Below, one piece after another: positions 52,735 to 64,000 of a DNA stretch of 64,000 nucleotides; within the stretch, counting starts at the first letter, position 1; the number at the start of each line of letters is the position of its first letter. A program made the position numbers and the translations under genes. Below the pieces are notes generated by a model that did no database searches, had not been told where the DNA came from, and saw only the letters and a program-made list of their open reading frames with translations. Origin of the DNA: Xestospongia bergquistia. Its lineage: Eukaryota > Porifera > Demospongiae > Haplosclerida > Petrosiidae. The stretch lies in the NCBI GenBank assembly GCA_963965975.1, contig OZ014412.1, forward strand, positions 5,892,501 through 5,956,500, given 5' to 3'.

Positions 52735-54595
52735 ATGTATGGTCTGTTGACTCTACTTCTTTCTACTCAAGGTAATCTAACAAATAATAACTGATAATGT
52801 TTTCATTTTCATTGTTAAAAGTATTTTTAGTATGTTCTCAAGTTATATCTTATAACTGTCTTGATGAAGTGTGTCCATTGGAGAACACTGAGTTGACATG
52901 TCATGTCATGGGAAATGGTATGCGTTGGTATGCACCACCAGGCAATCAACTTGGAGCAATTTTTGCTTTGGTTCCATCTACACACACTTTTACACAGTCA
53001 GGTTATACTGGCACTTTTATTAACTACACCAGTGTGTCTGGAATGTGGACTATGTTAAGTTTTACTGCTACTACTGATAAGAATGGTACACAAGTAAGGT
53101 GTTTTGATGCTATTAATGCAGCTTCAATGACTTGTACTATTTTGATATCAGGTATGTCACTAACAGTATCATATATAACTAACATGTAATATCATTATAA
53201 GGTCCTCCAAGTGATGCTCCTACAGGATTGGGTTTTATAGCTATCACAAACACTTCAGTCACTCTCTACTGGTCACCTCCTACTCTTTATCCTAACTGTA
53301 TAGTTAACTACACTGTTGAGATCATGACAACCAGTGATAATACATTGATCAGTAGTCTTAGTACTGGTAGTAATATCACCGGTATTAATGTATCTACTGG
53401 TCTCTCTCAGTCAGTAGAGTATCAGTACAGAGTAGTAGGGTCTGATGCTATTAATAGATTAGGACCCTATAGTCAATATACTGCATTCACTCTGGATGGT
53501 AAGAACTATATTATAAACATAATATTACTATTCTCACAGTTCCCCAGGCAGTATCACTAGTCATTAATGATAATTATTATAAATAATACTTATAACTTTA
53601 CTATCTTCATTGCTTGGGAGGTATATATTATAAAATAACTTGTATTTTAATTTTTTCATTGTAGTCTCCTCCTATTTCCTCTCATCCTCCTCTATTGTAC
53701 TACAAAGTCTATCACAACATATCAGGTTCACTAACTGTTAATATAACTACTGTTACTAACATTACATTGACTGGAGTACTAGCTGGATATACCTACATTA
53801 TAACAGTGGTACCAGTTAATATACTAGGAGATGGATACCCTAATAAGACTATAGGTTATTTAAATATTATTATAAATTGTGTTATGTTTACTTCTCATAT
53901 AGTTATCATTCCTAAAGAACCAATAATCACTAGTGTTGTAATAACATCATTTAATGGAAGTAATCAATGTATTATTTATCACTTATTTCTTTTCCATATT
54001 ATTGTAGTCATCACAACAAGTGCTTCATTAAATATTAGTAAGTCTATAAATATTTATTAATGTATATAGTTTATGATATCTATAGAAACTACAAGTACAT
54101 TGATGTTATTATCAACTCCAACAAGTACTACATCTTTAACAGGTTGTTCCTATATAGATAGTTTAACAAATGATTAATGACTTAGTTATTTCACAGATAC
54201 TTACTTTAGTTCTTTAGTCATTCAAACTTCAACTATTTGTTCATGTCCAAGTAATTTATAATTAAAAGTGACTTTACAATTATTTTCATTACAGCTAATG
54301 AAAAACAACAAACCTTATGTTTATCAGGTAATAAACAAACATGTTACATTACTGAATTGTTTACTTAACAGTGAGTATACCAGTCAGTATGTTCCTCTCT
54401 TCTCTATTAACTGCTGTTATTACTACACTTATTGTCTATCTCATTATGAAAAGGAGGAGCTACAATAAAGACACTCCACCCACTATTACTACTCAATTAG
54501 GTCCGATATATGATGATGTTAAGTTACCAGAGACCTCAGAACAGAGAGAAATCATTGAATTACAAGGAAATACTGCATATGGATATATTAATTAG
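52735..54595 (+). pseudogene. Receptor H: beta Ig-FN3-FN3-TM with T2 tail, frameshifted in FN3-2
   Basis: Signal exon 52735-52771 (MYGLLTLLLSTQ). Ig 52831-53151 (CLDEVCPLENTELTCHV, MRWYAPP, TQVRCFDAI). FN3-1 53202-53498. The first FN3-2 exon (53540-53621) carries a four-base insertion relative to F (GATAATTATTATAAATAAT against GATATTATAAATAAT), giving a TAA in frame at about 53585. The second FN3-2 exon (53665-53855) is intact, as are the stalk exons and the last exon (54373-54595; MFLSSLLTAVITTLIVYLIM, PIYDDVKLPE, TAYGYIN). So either the gene is dead or the damaged exon is skipped. That exon is 82 bases, so skipping would itself shift the frame unless another exon compensates. The rest shows no decay, so the lesion is recent or an assembly error. 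Confidence 0.75.
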
Positions 54596-54828
54596 AATTT
54601 CTTAGTTTGACACACATTTTGTTGCATACAGTATTAATAACTTATAATGTTTTAGTTATCATAACTACATTCAATGTTATGAATAGCTCATAATGGATTG
54701 ATGATTAAACTGTCAGTATTAGGTGGGTTGAGACACCTACCTTATAATAACATCTTATAACAAGATAATTATCAATGATTACTAGAAGCTCTATATCACT
54801 TAGATATATATCTTAGTGTCATTATAAG

Positions 54829-55036
54829 TATGAACATCAATTGTTATTGTCTATTCCTCCTTTTGAAATGTGATGTTGTCACATGTATGTAACTTACCAA
54901 TGTTAGTCAAACGTATGGTATAACTAGAGGATCAGATGATCAGTCATCAATTGAAGTAACAGAGAATGTAGCATATAGTACAATGGAACAACAACCATCA
55001 CTTAATACTCCTCCAGTTTATGAAACAATAAATTAA
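54829..55036 (+). pseudogene. Signal exon of G/L type fused to a T3 tail (internal deletion)
   Basis: ATGAACATCAATTGTTATTG at 54829 matches the signal exons of G and L, with a small change near its end (GTGATGTTGTCAC). About 70 bases later, in what should be the first intron, the sequence switches to the T3 last exon (GITRGSDDQSSIEV..VYETIN-stop). Ig, FN3, stalk and TM exons are missing. Confidence 0.8.
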
Positions 55037-55574
55037 GATAATAATAAAACAACTGATATTGTCTGTTAATATATTTTTATGGTTAATTTACTGCATAAAG
55101 GATATTAATTTCCATTTAACAAGAATATTTCTTGCTACAAGAGATGACACTTTTCACCTGGATAGGCTTTGTACAGTTAAAGCAATTGGTATTTTACTTA
55201 TAATCCCTTTTCAATGCATACTGGTTGTATATAACTATATTGCTATATTGTGAATATTAGAAGCCAAAATGTGATCAATTGTTCATGACATTAAAGTCAT
55301 GAGTATATACTATTTCAACTGAACTAATCCAATTAGTTTAATTAAAACAGTAACCATCACTTGTTCATGGTTTCAAATACAAAGATTACTTTTTGGCTTC
55401 TCATTGTCTTTATACATATTGAATTAGACTAGTTTTGGTTTTGTGGTAACTCACTATTGGGCAAACAACATATTAATGAAACTATGGTAACAAAGACCAC
55501 GGTTAAAATGACAAAATGTAATTTTTAATGTAATTTATAAAACAAACATGTTACATTACTGAATTGTTTAATTA

Positions 55575-55770
55575 CACCAGTCAGTATGTTTATCTCTTTT
55601 CTGTACTTATTTCTATATCATAAGAAGGAGGAGCCACAATGAAGACACTCCACCCACTACATTTACCTAATTAGATTCAATATATGATGATGTTAAGTTA
55701 CCAGAGATCTCAGAACAGAAATAGATCATCGAATTACATGGAAATACTGCTTATGGATATATTAATTAGA
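55575..55770 (+). pseudogene. T2 TM/tail exon remnant, second copy
   Basis: Near-duplicate of 51660-51868 with the same TM deletion and TAG, plus an extra stop (CAGAAATAGATC). It retains codons for TAYGYIN. Confidence 0.85.
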
Positions 55771-56111
55771 ATTTCTTATAGCCACATATAATATAAATTA
55801 TAATATATTTGATATATATATATTAATCATCATAACTGCATTCAATAGAAGTACATACACATTATAAATGTGTCAATAATTGATGACTGATTCATTTAAA
55901 ATGTTTACTTATGATAGTGTCTAAATGAACTGTCAATGTTATTGTTAGAATTTAATTTTGTTATTATAATAATGTAGGTAGAGCACCATCTTCAGCCAAC
56001 CTTCAAAGAAGCTCTAATAATTTAATTGAGTGTCATTGTCTATATACATGCACATTCATGTTAAAATGGTATAAAATCTATGAGGATTGTATGTATGTGT
56101 GTGTCCTACTA

Positions 56112-56310
56112 GAGTCCAGTACTAAACAGAGTAGAAGTGAGACTAGTCCAGTGATAAAAGAGTTCTCTGACAAAAATGAAGCCTATGGTATAACTAAAGG
56201 ATCAGATGATCAGTCACCAATTGAAGTAACAGAGAATTAATGTAGCGTATAGTACAATGGAACAACAACTATCACTTAATACTCCTCCAGTTTATGAGAC
56301 AATAAACTAA
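56112..56310 (+). pseudogene. T3 last-exon remnant with four-base insertion
   Basis: Reads SSTKQSRSETSPVIKEF, GITKGSDDQSPIEVTEN, then TTAA inserted after AGAGAA creates a stop before the YSTM motif. The downstream part ([16 protein letters not shown]) is preserved out of frame. No TM exon precedes it within 1 kb. Confidence 0.85.
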
Positions 56311-56604
56311 AACAATAATAAAATAATCACTAATGTCTATTAATTTAATTTTATGTTTGAAATATTAATTCACATTTAACAAGAGGAAAACTTTGCTACA
56401 AAATTACTACGTGTACCTGGGTGGTTTTATATAATTAAAACACTAAATATTCTATAAGATCTTTCCAATGAATACTTGTTGTATATAACTATACTGCTGT
56501 ACTATTAGAATACATATATATGTGTATACAAGTTGTATAGTTATATTTGAGCGATCTCTACAATAAGTTTACTAACTCAACCCACAAGTATTACACTCCT
56601 CAAG

Positions 56605-58512
56605 ATGGAGGAGTATATTGTAACATTAGTTTGTATTCTTGTCCTTGTTATAGGTGAGTTGATGTTATAATTACAATATTAAATGTAATCATTTGCTTCA
56701 TAGTCAAGTCAGAAGCTTCAGTTACAAGTCTAGACTGCAATCATGGAGTATGTCCACAGACACAAGGAGCAGTCACTTGTACAATAACAGGCAGTGTAGC
56801 AGCTTGGTATTCTCCTCCATCAGATAGTAGTCCAATTGCTACAGTAACAATCTCTGGACAAGTTAGTAATTTTGGTAATACTGGATTTACTGCTGTTTTT
56901 GTGAGCAACAATTCTGGACTAACAACTAATTTAATTTTTACTGCCACTACTGATAAGAATGGAACACAAGTCAGGTGTAATGATGTAATAGATACAAACT
57001 CAATGACTTGTATTATTATGATATCAGGTATGTCCCTAATTACAGTATAATATATAACTAACATGTTCTATCATTATAAGGTCCTCCAAGTGATGCTCCT
57101 ACAGGACTGGGTTTTATAGCTCTCACAAACACTTCAGTCACTCTCTACTGGTCACCACCTACTCTTCATCCTAACTGTATAGTTAACTACACTGTTGAGA
57201 TCAGAACAACCAGTGATAATATATTGATCATTAGTGTTAGTACTGGTAGTAATATCACCAGTATTAATGTATCTACTGGTCTCTCTCAGTCAATAGAGTA
57301 TCATTACAGAGTAGTAGGGTCTGATGCTGTTAATAGATTAGGACCCTATAGTCAATATACTGTGTTCACTCTTGATGGTAAGAAATAATGTTCTAACCTC
57401 TCAAGTAGTGCCAATTTTAGTTCTACAGGCTGTACCACTAATCCTTTATAATACCATAAAAAATACTGAGAACTATACTATCATTTTTAATTGGGAGGTA
57501 TATATTATTTTTCTAATATTGTTACTTTAGTTTTCTTTAGTCACCTCCTCTCTCCTCTCGTCCTCCTCTCTTGTACTATAAAGTCTATCACAACATATCA
57601 GGTTCACTAACTGTTAATATAACTACTGTTACTAACATTACATTGACTGGAGTACTAGCTGGATATACCTACATTATAACAGTGGTACCAGTTAATATAC
57701 TAGGAGATGGATACCCTAATATGACTATAGGTTATTTAAATATTATTATAAAATGTGTTATATTTACTTCTCTTATAGTTATCATTCCTAAAGAACCAAC
57801 AATCACTAGTAATGTAATAACATCATTTAATGGAAGTAATCAATGTATTATTTATCAGTAAATGTATTTATTACTTTTCCTAATTATTGCAGTTATCACA
57901 ACAAGTGTTTCATTAAATTTTAGTAAGTACAAATATCTATTATTGTAAGTATTTTATTATAAGTATAGAAACTATAAGTTCATATATATCATCGTCAACT
58001 CCAAGAAGTACTATATCTTTTTACTTTAATGGTAGATCATTATAGTCAGTTTGACTAAATGATTACTTATCTATTTCACAGACACTTATTTGAGTTCTTC
58101 AGTTATTCAAATTTCTACAGTCACTGTAACTTCAACTGTTTGTACATGTCCAAGTAATTTTATAGTCAATAGTATTTATAAGTGTACAATTATGTTTCCA
58201 TTATAGTTAATGAAAGACAACAAACATCATACTTAGTAGGTAATTTATATAACAAATATGTTATTTTACTTAATTATTTACTTAACAGTGAGTATACCAG
58301 TCAGTATTTTCATCACATTTCTATTAACTGCTGTTATTACTACACTTATTGTTTATCTCATTATGATAAGGAGGAGCTATAATAAAGACACTCCACCCAC
58401 TACCACTACCCAATTAGGTCCAATATATGATGATATTAAGTTACCAGAGACTTCAGAACAGAAAGAGACCATTGAATTACAAGGAAACACCGCTTATGGA
58501 TATATTAATTAA
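56605..58512 (+). CDS. Receptor J: Ig-FN3-FN3-TM with T2 tail
   Basis: Signal exon 56605-56653 (MEEYIVTLVCILVLVI). Ig exon 56704-57027 (CNHGVCPQTQGAVTCTI, AAWYSPPSD, TQVRCNDVI). FN3-1 57081-57377 (VTLYWSPP, CIVNYTVEI). FN3-2 57421-57497 and 57541-57730 (RPPLLYYKVYHNISGS, GYTYIITVVPVN). Linker and stalk exons run from 57776 to about 58225. The last exon, 58289-58512, has a TM (IFITFLLTAVITTLIVYLIM), RRSYNKD, PIYDDIKLPE and C-terminal TAYGYIN. It is the intact relative of the broken gene D. From FN3-1 onward it is nearly identical to F/H, and only the signal and Ig exons differ, so the Ig exon looks exchanged. Confidence 0.87.
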
Positions 58513-60538
58513 ACAAATTTAAAACATGGAGCAATGTATATTACCTCAACTAAATTTCACATAATATTATATAAAAACTAAAGTTATGTGGTGACATATG
58601 GTTTATAATTTTGTTATGAGAGTTGAAAATAGTCACTTTAAAAAAGTCATAAAAAACTGTTATATGTGTAGAAGTGATTGCTGCTCTATAGATATAGAAT
58701 AACAAGTGACTCAGAGAAATCAGTTGCTGTAATAGGAGGTAGGTTAGTTGGCTGTGTAAGGTTCCATATTGTGGCTTATATTTACTAATATAAACCACAT
58801 GTATTGTATTAGATTGTAGACACCTGACCATGTGGTCTATATGGCATATCATATTTGTATATTGCTGGCATATAGTACATATATTGGATTGTAGTTTACT
58901 ATACAATTTAGATAGTGTCAACATCAAGTTTTAATAAGCAATTATTAACAAACAAATATATCTACATTATAATAGAAATGCACCTGATGATGATGATAAT
59001 ACCAACAGCTGCTAAAATGATACAGCAAACTGATCATAATAACTTCATATTGTCTTATATAACTGCTAATATTTTATACTTGAATAATTGAATAATTCTA
59101 GTAACTTATAGTCATGGTGACAATTCAATAGCTTAAAAACATGCCATAATAATAAATTGTGATAAAGGTTATGTATTCTTTAATAATTATTAAGTACTTC
59201 ACATGATACTTAATCTGGCCTGGTCCAAAACCTGGCTCCCAAATGACAGTCACAGTAACCTTTCTTTCTATAAACCATCTGTCAAATGATAACACTGTGA
59301 TGTGAATAATGAATACTACTAGCTAATACTGATATGTGTCACTTCAGTAGTAATTGAATTTTATAATCGTTGACAAAATTTTACTATCTATAGTTTTTAG
59401 TAATTGTTGGAATTTCTAGCAGATGAATTATCTATTTTCTTTTGTTGTTTATTTTCAGGGCAATTATTATTGTAGTCATTATATAAAATTAGTACATGAC
59501 ATTTTAAGTCAGACAATAATAACAATGTTCATGAGACACTACAATTGAATTAATGCATTTAAACTACATACACTAATTCATATTTTGTCAGAAATAACCA
59601 CTTTTAGAACAAAACCAAAACACCTTCTCAAGTACATATAATATTATTTATACATATAACATATGTGTATATAAAATTCAACAACACCCACACATAGCTC
59701 AGTAATTAGAATATGTGGCTGTTCAGTTTACATAGACTACCATAACACAGTACAAGGAAATATCATATATATATTATATAGATATACGGATAATTCTTTA
59801 GCATTGTTACAATGTGGGGATTATTATATAAGTATCTTTTTAAAATGTAAGGAAAGTAATTTTGTGTCAGATCCATAGCAGGCTCACTTCAGCAATCAAT
59901 CTGTCCAAGTGGATGTATATGCCTAAAAGCGCCGCTTTGCTTGTTATTAACTTTATAAGGTTCTTCCTTTGCTTACAAGAGCATATACTGAGCACTGTCC
60001 AATGATTAGAGAGGAACTCGATAAGAAATACATGCACTATGATCTAGGGACATTATATAATCAGGCTAAGAAGTGCTTGTTTAGAATTATATCATCAAAG
60101 ATACTGTTCATATTGTTGATTAGCTACAATCACACAAGTGACTTCAATTTTATCTTTTAGAATATACACTCATGACTAGTGTCTACCGATAGAACAAACA
60201 TATATAGAGATAGTACACGACTTGTTTGTAGAAATTGATTCATTTTTAGTTTAATGATCATTGTCTTGATTATTTAAATGATAATGAATGATACATTTTC
60301 AATTCAATAAAGAATGCATTAGGAGAAAATGTATATCAAAAACCTTGAGATAATTCATATAAATCTAGCAGTACAACCATTCTATTAATATGACATTATT
60401 TCTTTAACAACTAATTTTGGCAGATTATTCATGGAACTACTGATTTTATAGTTAAAGCTGATATCAATAAAACAGAATGGACACACCCTCTGGAGGTTTG
60501 TTTATACTCTATAATAGTGACTGAGTTTAGCTTCAAAA
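58513..60538. other. Intergenic between J and K
   Basis: AT-rich, with no gene I can support. 59215-59290 weakly resembles the B-type last exon (codons for Lys-Pro-Gly-Ser-Gln, then ..INHLSN). A 63-codon open frame at 59969-60160 (begins MLTRAYTEHCPMIREELDKK) looks more protein-like than its surroundings but matches no family I know and has no splice partners, so I leave it uncalled. Confidence 0.5.
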
Positions 60539-62533
60539 ATGTTTTTTGGCCTTTTAGTGCTATCGTTTCTGAAATTTGCAAGCTCTCAAGGTTAGGACAA
60601 ATATAAAATATTACATTACCAAGTATTGACTTTTATTTGTTAATTCCAGTCATTTTACAGCAGACCCTTCCCTCTTATTCTTTTGTTTGTCCTGGAGATA
60701 ATGTAGTATTAACTTGTACTGTAACTGGTACTCTAATCCAATGGATAAATCCTGTAAATAATACAAATTCAGTAGCATATAGTGTAACATCAACTCCTGG
60801 TACTACTGGTACTGTTGGTAAATTTACTGTGGTCTTTGTGAGCAGTGTCTCAAATGTCATTAAATCTGAAGCAAGACTTTATAATGTATCATCTCATCAT
60901 AATGGTAGTAGTATTATTTGTAATAATGTTATTATGGATATAAGTAACCAGATTGAGGTTGTAGTGTCTGGTAAGTATTTGAATAATTATACAATTACAC
61001 GATATAATCTAAAAACATTATATATAGGTACTCCCTCAAGTCCACAAAATGTTACTTTCTTTCCTCTCAATTCATTATCTCTCATATTATACTGGTCAGT
61101 ACCATTGGAGAGTAGACACTGTATAGTTAACTACAGTGTTAAAGTAAACAATACTTGGCAACAACTAGTAACTACTAATACTTCAGTAGTAATAACTGAT
61201 CTATCTGTTGACTCAATATATGAGATTATAGTAACTGGAAGAGACAGTGAAGGAAGACAAGGAGTTAACAGCGACTTACTATCTATTACATGGGATGGTA
61301 AGTGATACACTAACATACTATTATGTTATCTGATATATCTAGTACCTCTACCAGTTATAATATTAAATGTTACTACTACTTATGAGGGATTATTAACAAC
61401 TACTAACATATTCTGGGAGGTATATTATGTATGTTTTATATATTTTATTAATAGATTAGGATGTTTAGTCAATATACTATGTTCAATCTGCAGATATGTT
61501 TAAAATATTAGAATCACAAGTGATATTTTCCTTATATTAATGATATGTTAATTCTTTGGATGACGTATATTATATTATCAGATGCTTCTGCAATTTTAGC
61601 CTCTTATCTCCTCTCATCCTCCTCTCTTGTACTACAAAGTCTATCACAACATATCAAGTTCACTAACTGTTAATATAACTACGGCTACTAACATTACATT
61701 GACTGGAGTACTAGCTGGATATACCTACATTATAACAGTGGTACCAGTTAATATACTAGGAGATGGATACCCTAATAAGACTATAGGTTATTTAAACATT
61801 ATTATAAATTGTGTTATGTTTACTTCTCATATAGTTATCATTCCTAAAGAACCAATAATCACTAGTGTTATAATAACATCATTTAATGAAAGTAATCAAT
61901 GCATTATTTATCTGTAAATGTACTTACAACTTTCCATATTATTGCAGTCATCACAACAAGTGATTATTTAAATATTAGTAAGTATAAATATCAGATTATT
62001 GTACATATTTTATGATAAAAATAGAAACTATAAGTTTATTGTCAACTCGAACAAGTACAATATCTTCTCTCTTAACTGGTATATGTTCTATGTAGCCTGT
62101 TTGATAAATTTCTAGTAATCACTCACAGAAAATATATTGACTTCTTTGATTATTCCTACAGTGATCATAACTTCAACTGTTTGTTCAAGTTAGTCAGTTA
62201 ACAGTAAAAACTAAATTTCCCATTATAGATAATGAAAAACAACAAATTTCATGTTTATCAGGTAACAAAGCAAACATGTTTTATTACTAAATTGTTTACA
62301 TAACAGTGAGTATACCAGTCAGTATGTTCCTCTCTTCTCTATTAACTGCTGTTATTGCTACACTTATATTCTATCTCATTATAAGAAGGAGGAGTTACAA
62401 TAAAGACACTCCACCTGCTACTACTACTACCCTATTAGTTCCAATATATGATGATGTTAAGTTACCAGAGACCTCAGAGCAGAAAGAGATCATTGAATTA
62501 CAAGAAAATACTGCTTATGGATATATAAATTAG
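60539..62533 (+). CDS. Receptor K: divergent Ig-FN3-FN3-TM with T2 tail
   Basis: Signal exon 60539-60590 (MFFGLLVLSFLKFASSQ). Ig exon 60650-60970 (YSFVCPGDNVVLTCTV, LIQWINPVN, SSIICNNVI), the most diverged Ig of the cluster. FN3-1 61028-61297 (LILYWSVP, HCIVNYSVKV, SIYEIIVTGRD). FN3-2: a short first exon 61355-61419 (ending IFWE) and a second exon 61600-61790 (LLYYKVYHNISSS), which is of the F/J type. Stalk exons run from 61835 to about 62265. The last exon, 62307-62533, has a TM (MFLSSLLTAVIATLIFYLII), RRRSYNKD, PIYDDVKLPE and TAYGYIN. The 5' half is unique while the 3' half is almost identical to F/H/J. The intron between Ig and FN3-1 is 57 bases, free of stops and a multiple of three, so retention would keep frame. 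Confidence 0.85.
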
Positions 62534-62737
62534 AATTTCTTAGTTTGACACACTATTTGTCACATACAGTATTAATAACTTGTAATGTTTTAGTTATCAT
62601 AATTCTGTTGAATATGTTTATACTGGGATACTGTCAGTATTAGGTGGGTTGAGACTGGTCCACCTACCTTATCACAGTTATCAATGATTACTAAAGCTCT
62701 ATATCACTTAGATATATATCTTAGTGTCATTGTAGGT

Positions 62738-64000
62738 ATGAACATCAATTCTTATTGTCTATTCCTCCTTTTGAAATGTGTTGTTATCACATGTATGTAA
62801 GTTACCAATGTTAGTTTTCTATTTTAAATGATCATTTTATTGTAGTATCATTTACAAGTCTTAATCAAACATCTCCATTATATTCTCCTGTGTGTCTTGG
62901 AGATACTGTAGTATTCACTTGTATTGCTAGTGGTACTGGATCTGCTGTATGGAGAGGAGATAAAGGAACAGTTCGTACTTTATACAGTGGCAAACAGTCT
63001 GATGTTGTTGATAGTTTTACAGTAAGTGTTATAGAGATAAATGGTACAACAGTAGTATCTACTGCTACTGTTCAAACTGTCACATTACAATTAAATGGAG
63101 CTAGTATTAGTTGTTCTGCTAATTTACAAGGTCCATATATTACACAGTCAATAAATATAGCAGGTAACTTTAGCTTAGCTGTATTTAGTAACATATCATG
63201 TACTTACTTTACAGATCAACCAGATATAGTCAATAATGTGACTATTATACCTGTTAATAGTACATCAGCTATATTGAGTTGGTCTCCAGGATATTACTGT
63301 GTAGTGAACTATACTGTCACTGTACTCAGTAGTACTAACAATACAGATCAATATAATACAAGTGATAATACTACATCAATTGTTATAAACTTTATAACAG
63401 GAGTACAATATTCATTTATTGTTATTGCAAGAGACAATGTTGGAAGAGTAGGACCTCCTAGTCAGTTACTGAACTACACTTGGGATGGTAAGAAGTAACA
63501 CATGTTTCTATGTTAAGATACTCTTTATCTAGTACCATTACAAGTTGTTGACATCAAGTTTCATATCATGATATTAAAATATTATGGACAGTAAGGTGTA
63601 TATAATATATACTATTTATTGTTATTGATTTCATAGGCTCAAATAGACATATCTCGTCCTCCTATTTTATATTATATTGTGACAAATCCATTAACCAATA
63701 CAGTTATTAACACTACTAATACCAGTGTTATTATTACTGGATTAACTCCTGGTCAATATTATAATATTAATATCACAGCTGTTAATATCATTGGACCTGG
63801 TCCTGTACTTGTAATAAATGGTATGTAATATAATATTGTACAGATATAAGATAAAATTCCTTATATAGTTACAATACCACTAATAGTGACAAGTTCTTTA
63901 TCAAGTTAGTTTTAAATATGATATACCACTTTATTTCACTTATGTCTATAGCTACTACATGGACATCTATTACATTACAACTACCAGTAACTAGTATGTG
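62738..64000 (+). CDS. Receptor L: alpha Ig-FN3-FN3 (cut by window end)
   Basis: Signal exon 62738-62792 (MNINSYCLFLLLKCVVIT). Ig exon 62846-63163 (SPVCLGDTVVFTCIAS, SAVWRGDKG, ASISCSANL). FN3-1 63215-63487 (AILSWSPGYYCVVNYTV). FN3-2 about 63534-63590 and 63638-63821 (RPPILYYIVTNP). Stalk exons from about 63870 run to the edge, so the TM and tail are outside the window. The first half of the Ig matches G and the second half (from VQTVTLQLNG) matches B/C, including an almost identical 51-base intron, suggesting gene conversion. Only about 200 bases separate it from K. Confidence 0.85.

Larger units (their letters stand above)
54596..56604. other. Receptor debris between H and J
   Basis: No intact gene. 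In order: 3' flank of H; a G/L-type signal exon joined to a T3 tail (54829-55036); a copy of the 51.1-52.0 kb flank (55037-55930), including a T2 tail remnant (55575-55770); and another broken T3 exon (56112-56310). 56310-56604 leads into gene J, with nothing else recognised. Confidence 0.65.

Noticed and set aside
56741-57064. Minus-strand 107-codon frame opposite the Ig exon of J (and 31208-31411 opposite D)
   Set aside because: Shadow of a real exon. The plus strand has the signal peptide, splice sites and Ig residues.

Overview
The window reads as nuclear DNA of an early-branching animal. It is very AT-rich, has many short GT-AG introns (roughly 45-120 bases), no bacterial features, and multi-exon genes for secreted or membrane proteins built from immunoglobulin (Ig), fibronectin III (FN3) and cadherin domains. 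I think a demosponge such as Amphimedon is most likely, but that is an inference from base composition, intron size and domain style. No species-specific marker was available.

Almost all of the window is one rapidly evolving cluster of single-pass receptors. Most have a signal-peptide exon, one Ig exon, two FN3 domains (the second split over two exons), a series of tiny Ser/Thr-rich stalk exons, a transmembrane (TM) exon and a tail. I name them here by position. Short-tailed minus-strand genes: A1 (2.9-4.7 kb), A2 (13.6-15.4 kb), A3 (28.1-30.0 kb). Plus-strand genes with a long tail carrying many tyrosine motifs: B1 (7.3-10.6 kb), B2 (15.5-18.9 kb). Other plus-strand genes: C (25.8 kb), D (31.1 kb, broken), a cadherin-ectodomain gene (35.5-39.4 kb), E (44.0 kb), F (46.7 kb), G (48.9 kb), H (52.7 kb, frameshifted), J (56.6 kb), K (60.5 kb) and L (62.7 kb, cut by the window end). 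Remnants lie at 23.3-24.6, 32.9, 51.7, 52.2, 54.8, 55.6 and 56.1 kb.

Ectodomains and tails are mixed. Tail T1 (many YxxI/V/L motifs) is in B1 and B2. Tail T2 (ending YGYIN) is in C, F, H, J and K. Tail T3 (YSTM and YETI motifs) is in E, G and the cadherin gene. Tail T4 (almost none) is in A1-A3. One Ig class (alpha: B1, B2, C, G, L) occurs with T1, T2 and T3. This resembles paired inhibitory and short-tailed receptor families and invertebrate allorecognition clusters. The allorecognition or immune role is a hypothesis.

A1/B1 and A2/B2 are tandem copies of a head-to-head pair. In copy 2 the start codons are only 98 bases apart. In copy 1 a 2.44 kb transposon with imperfect terminal inverted repeats sits in that shared promoter and carries broken PHD and SWIM zinc-finger coding exons. 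B1 has a nonsense codon in its tail.

The rest is debris. Three intron-containing, stop-ridden fragments of the spliceosome gene Prp8 lie on the minus strand (1-2135, 32575-33925, 39540-41110), one of them fused to receptor-tail sequence. There are fragments of BEL/Pao and Ty3/gypsy-like retroelements, six copies of a palindromic MITE-like repeat, several segmental duplications and simple repeats. I saw no tRNA, rRNA or CRISPR.
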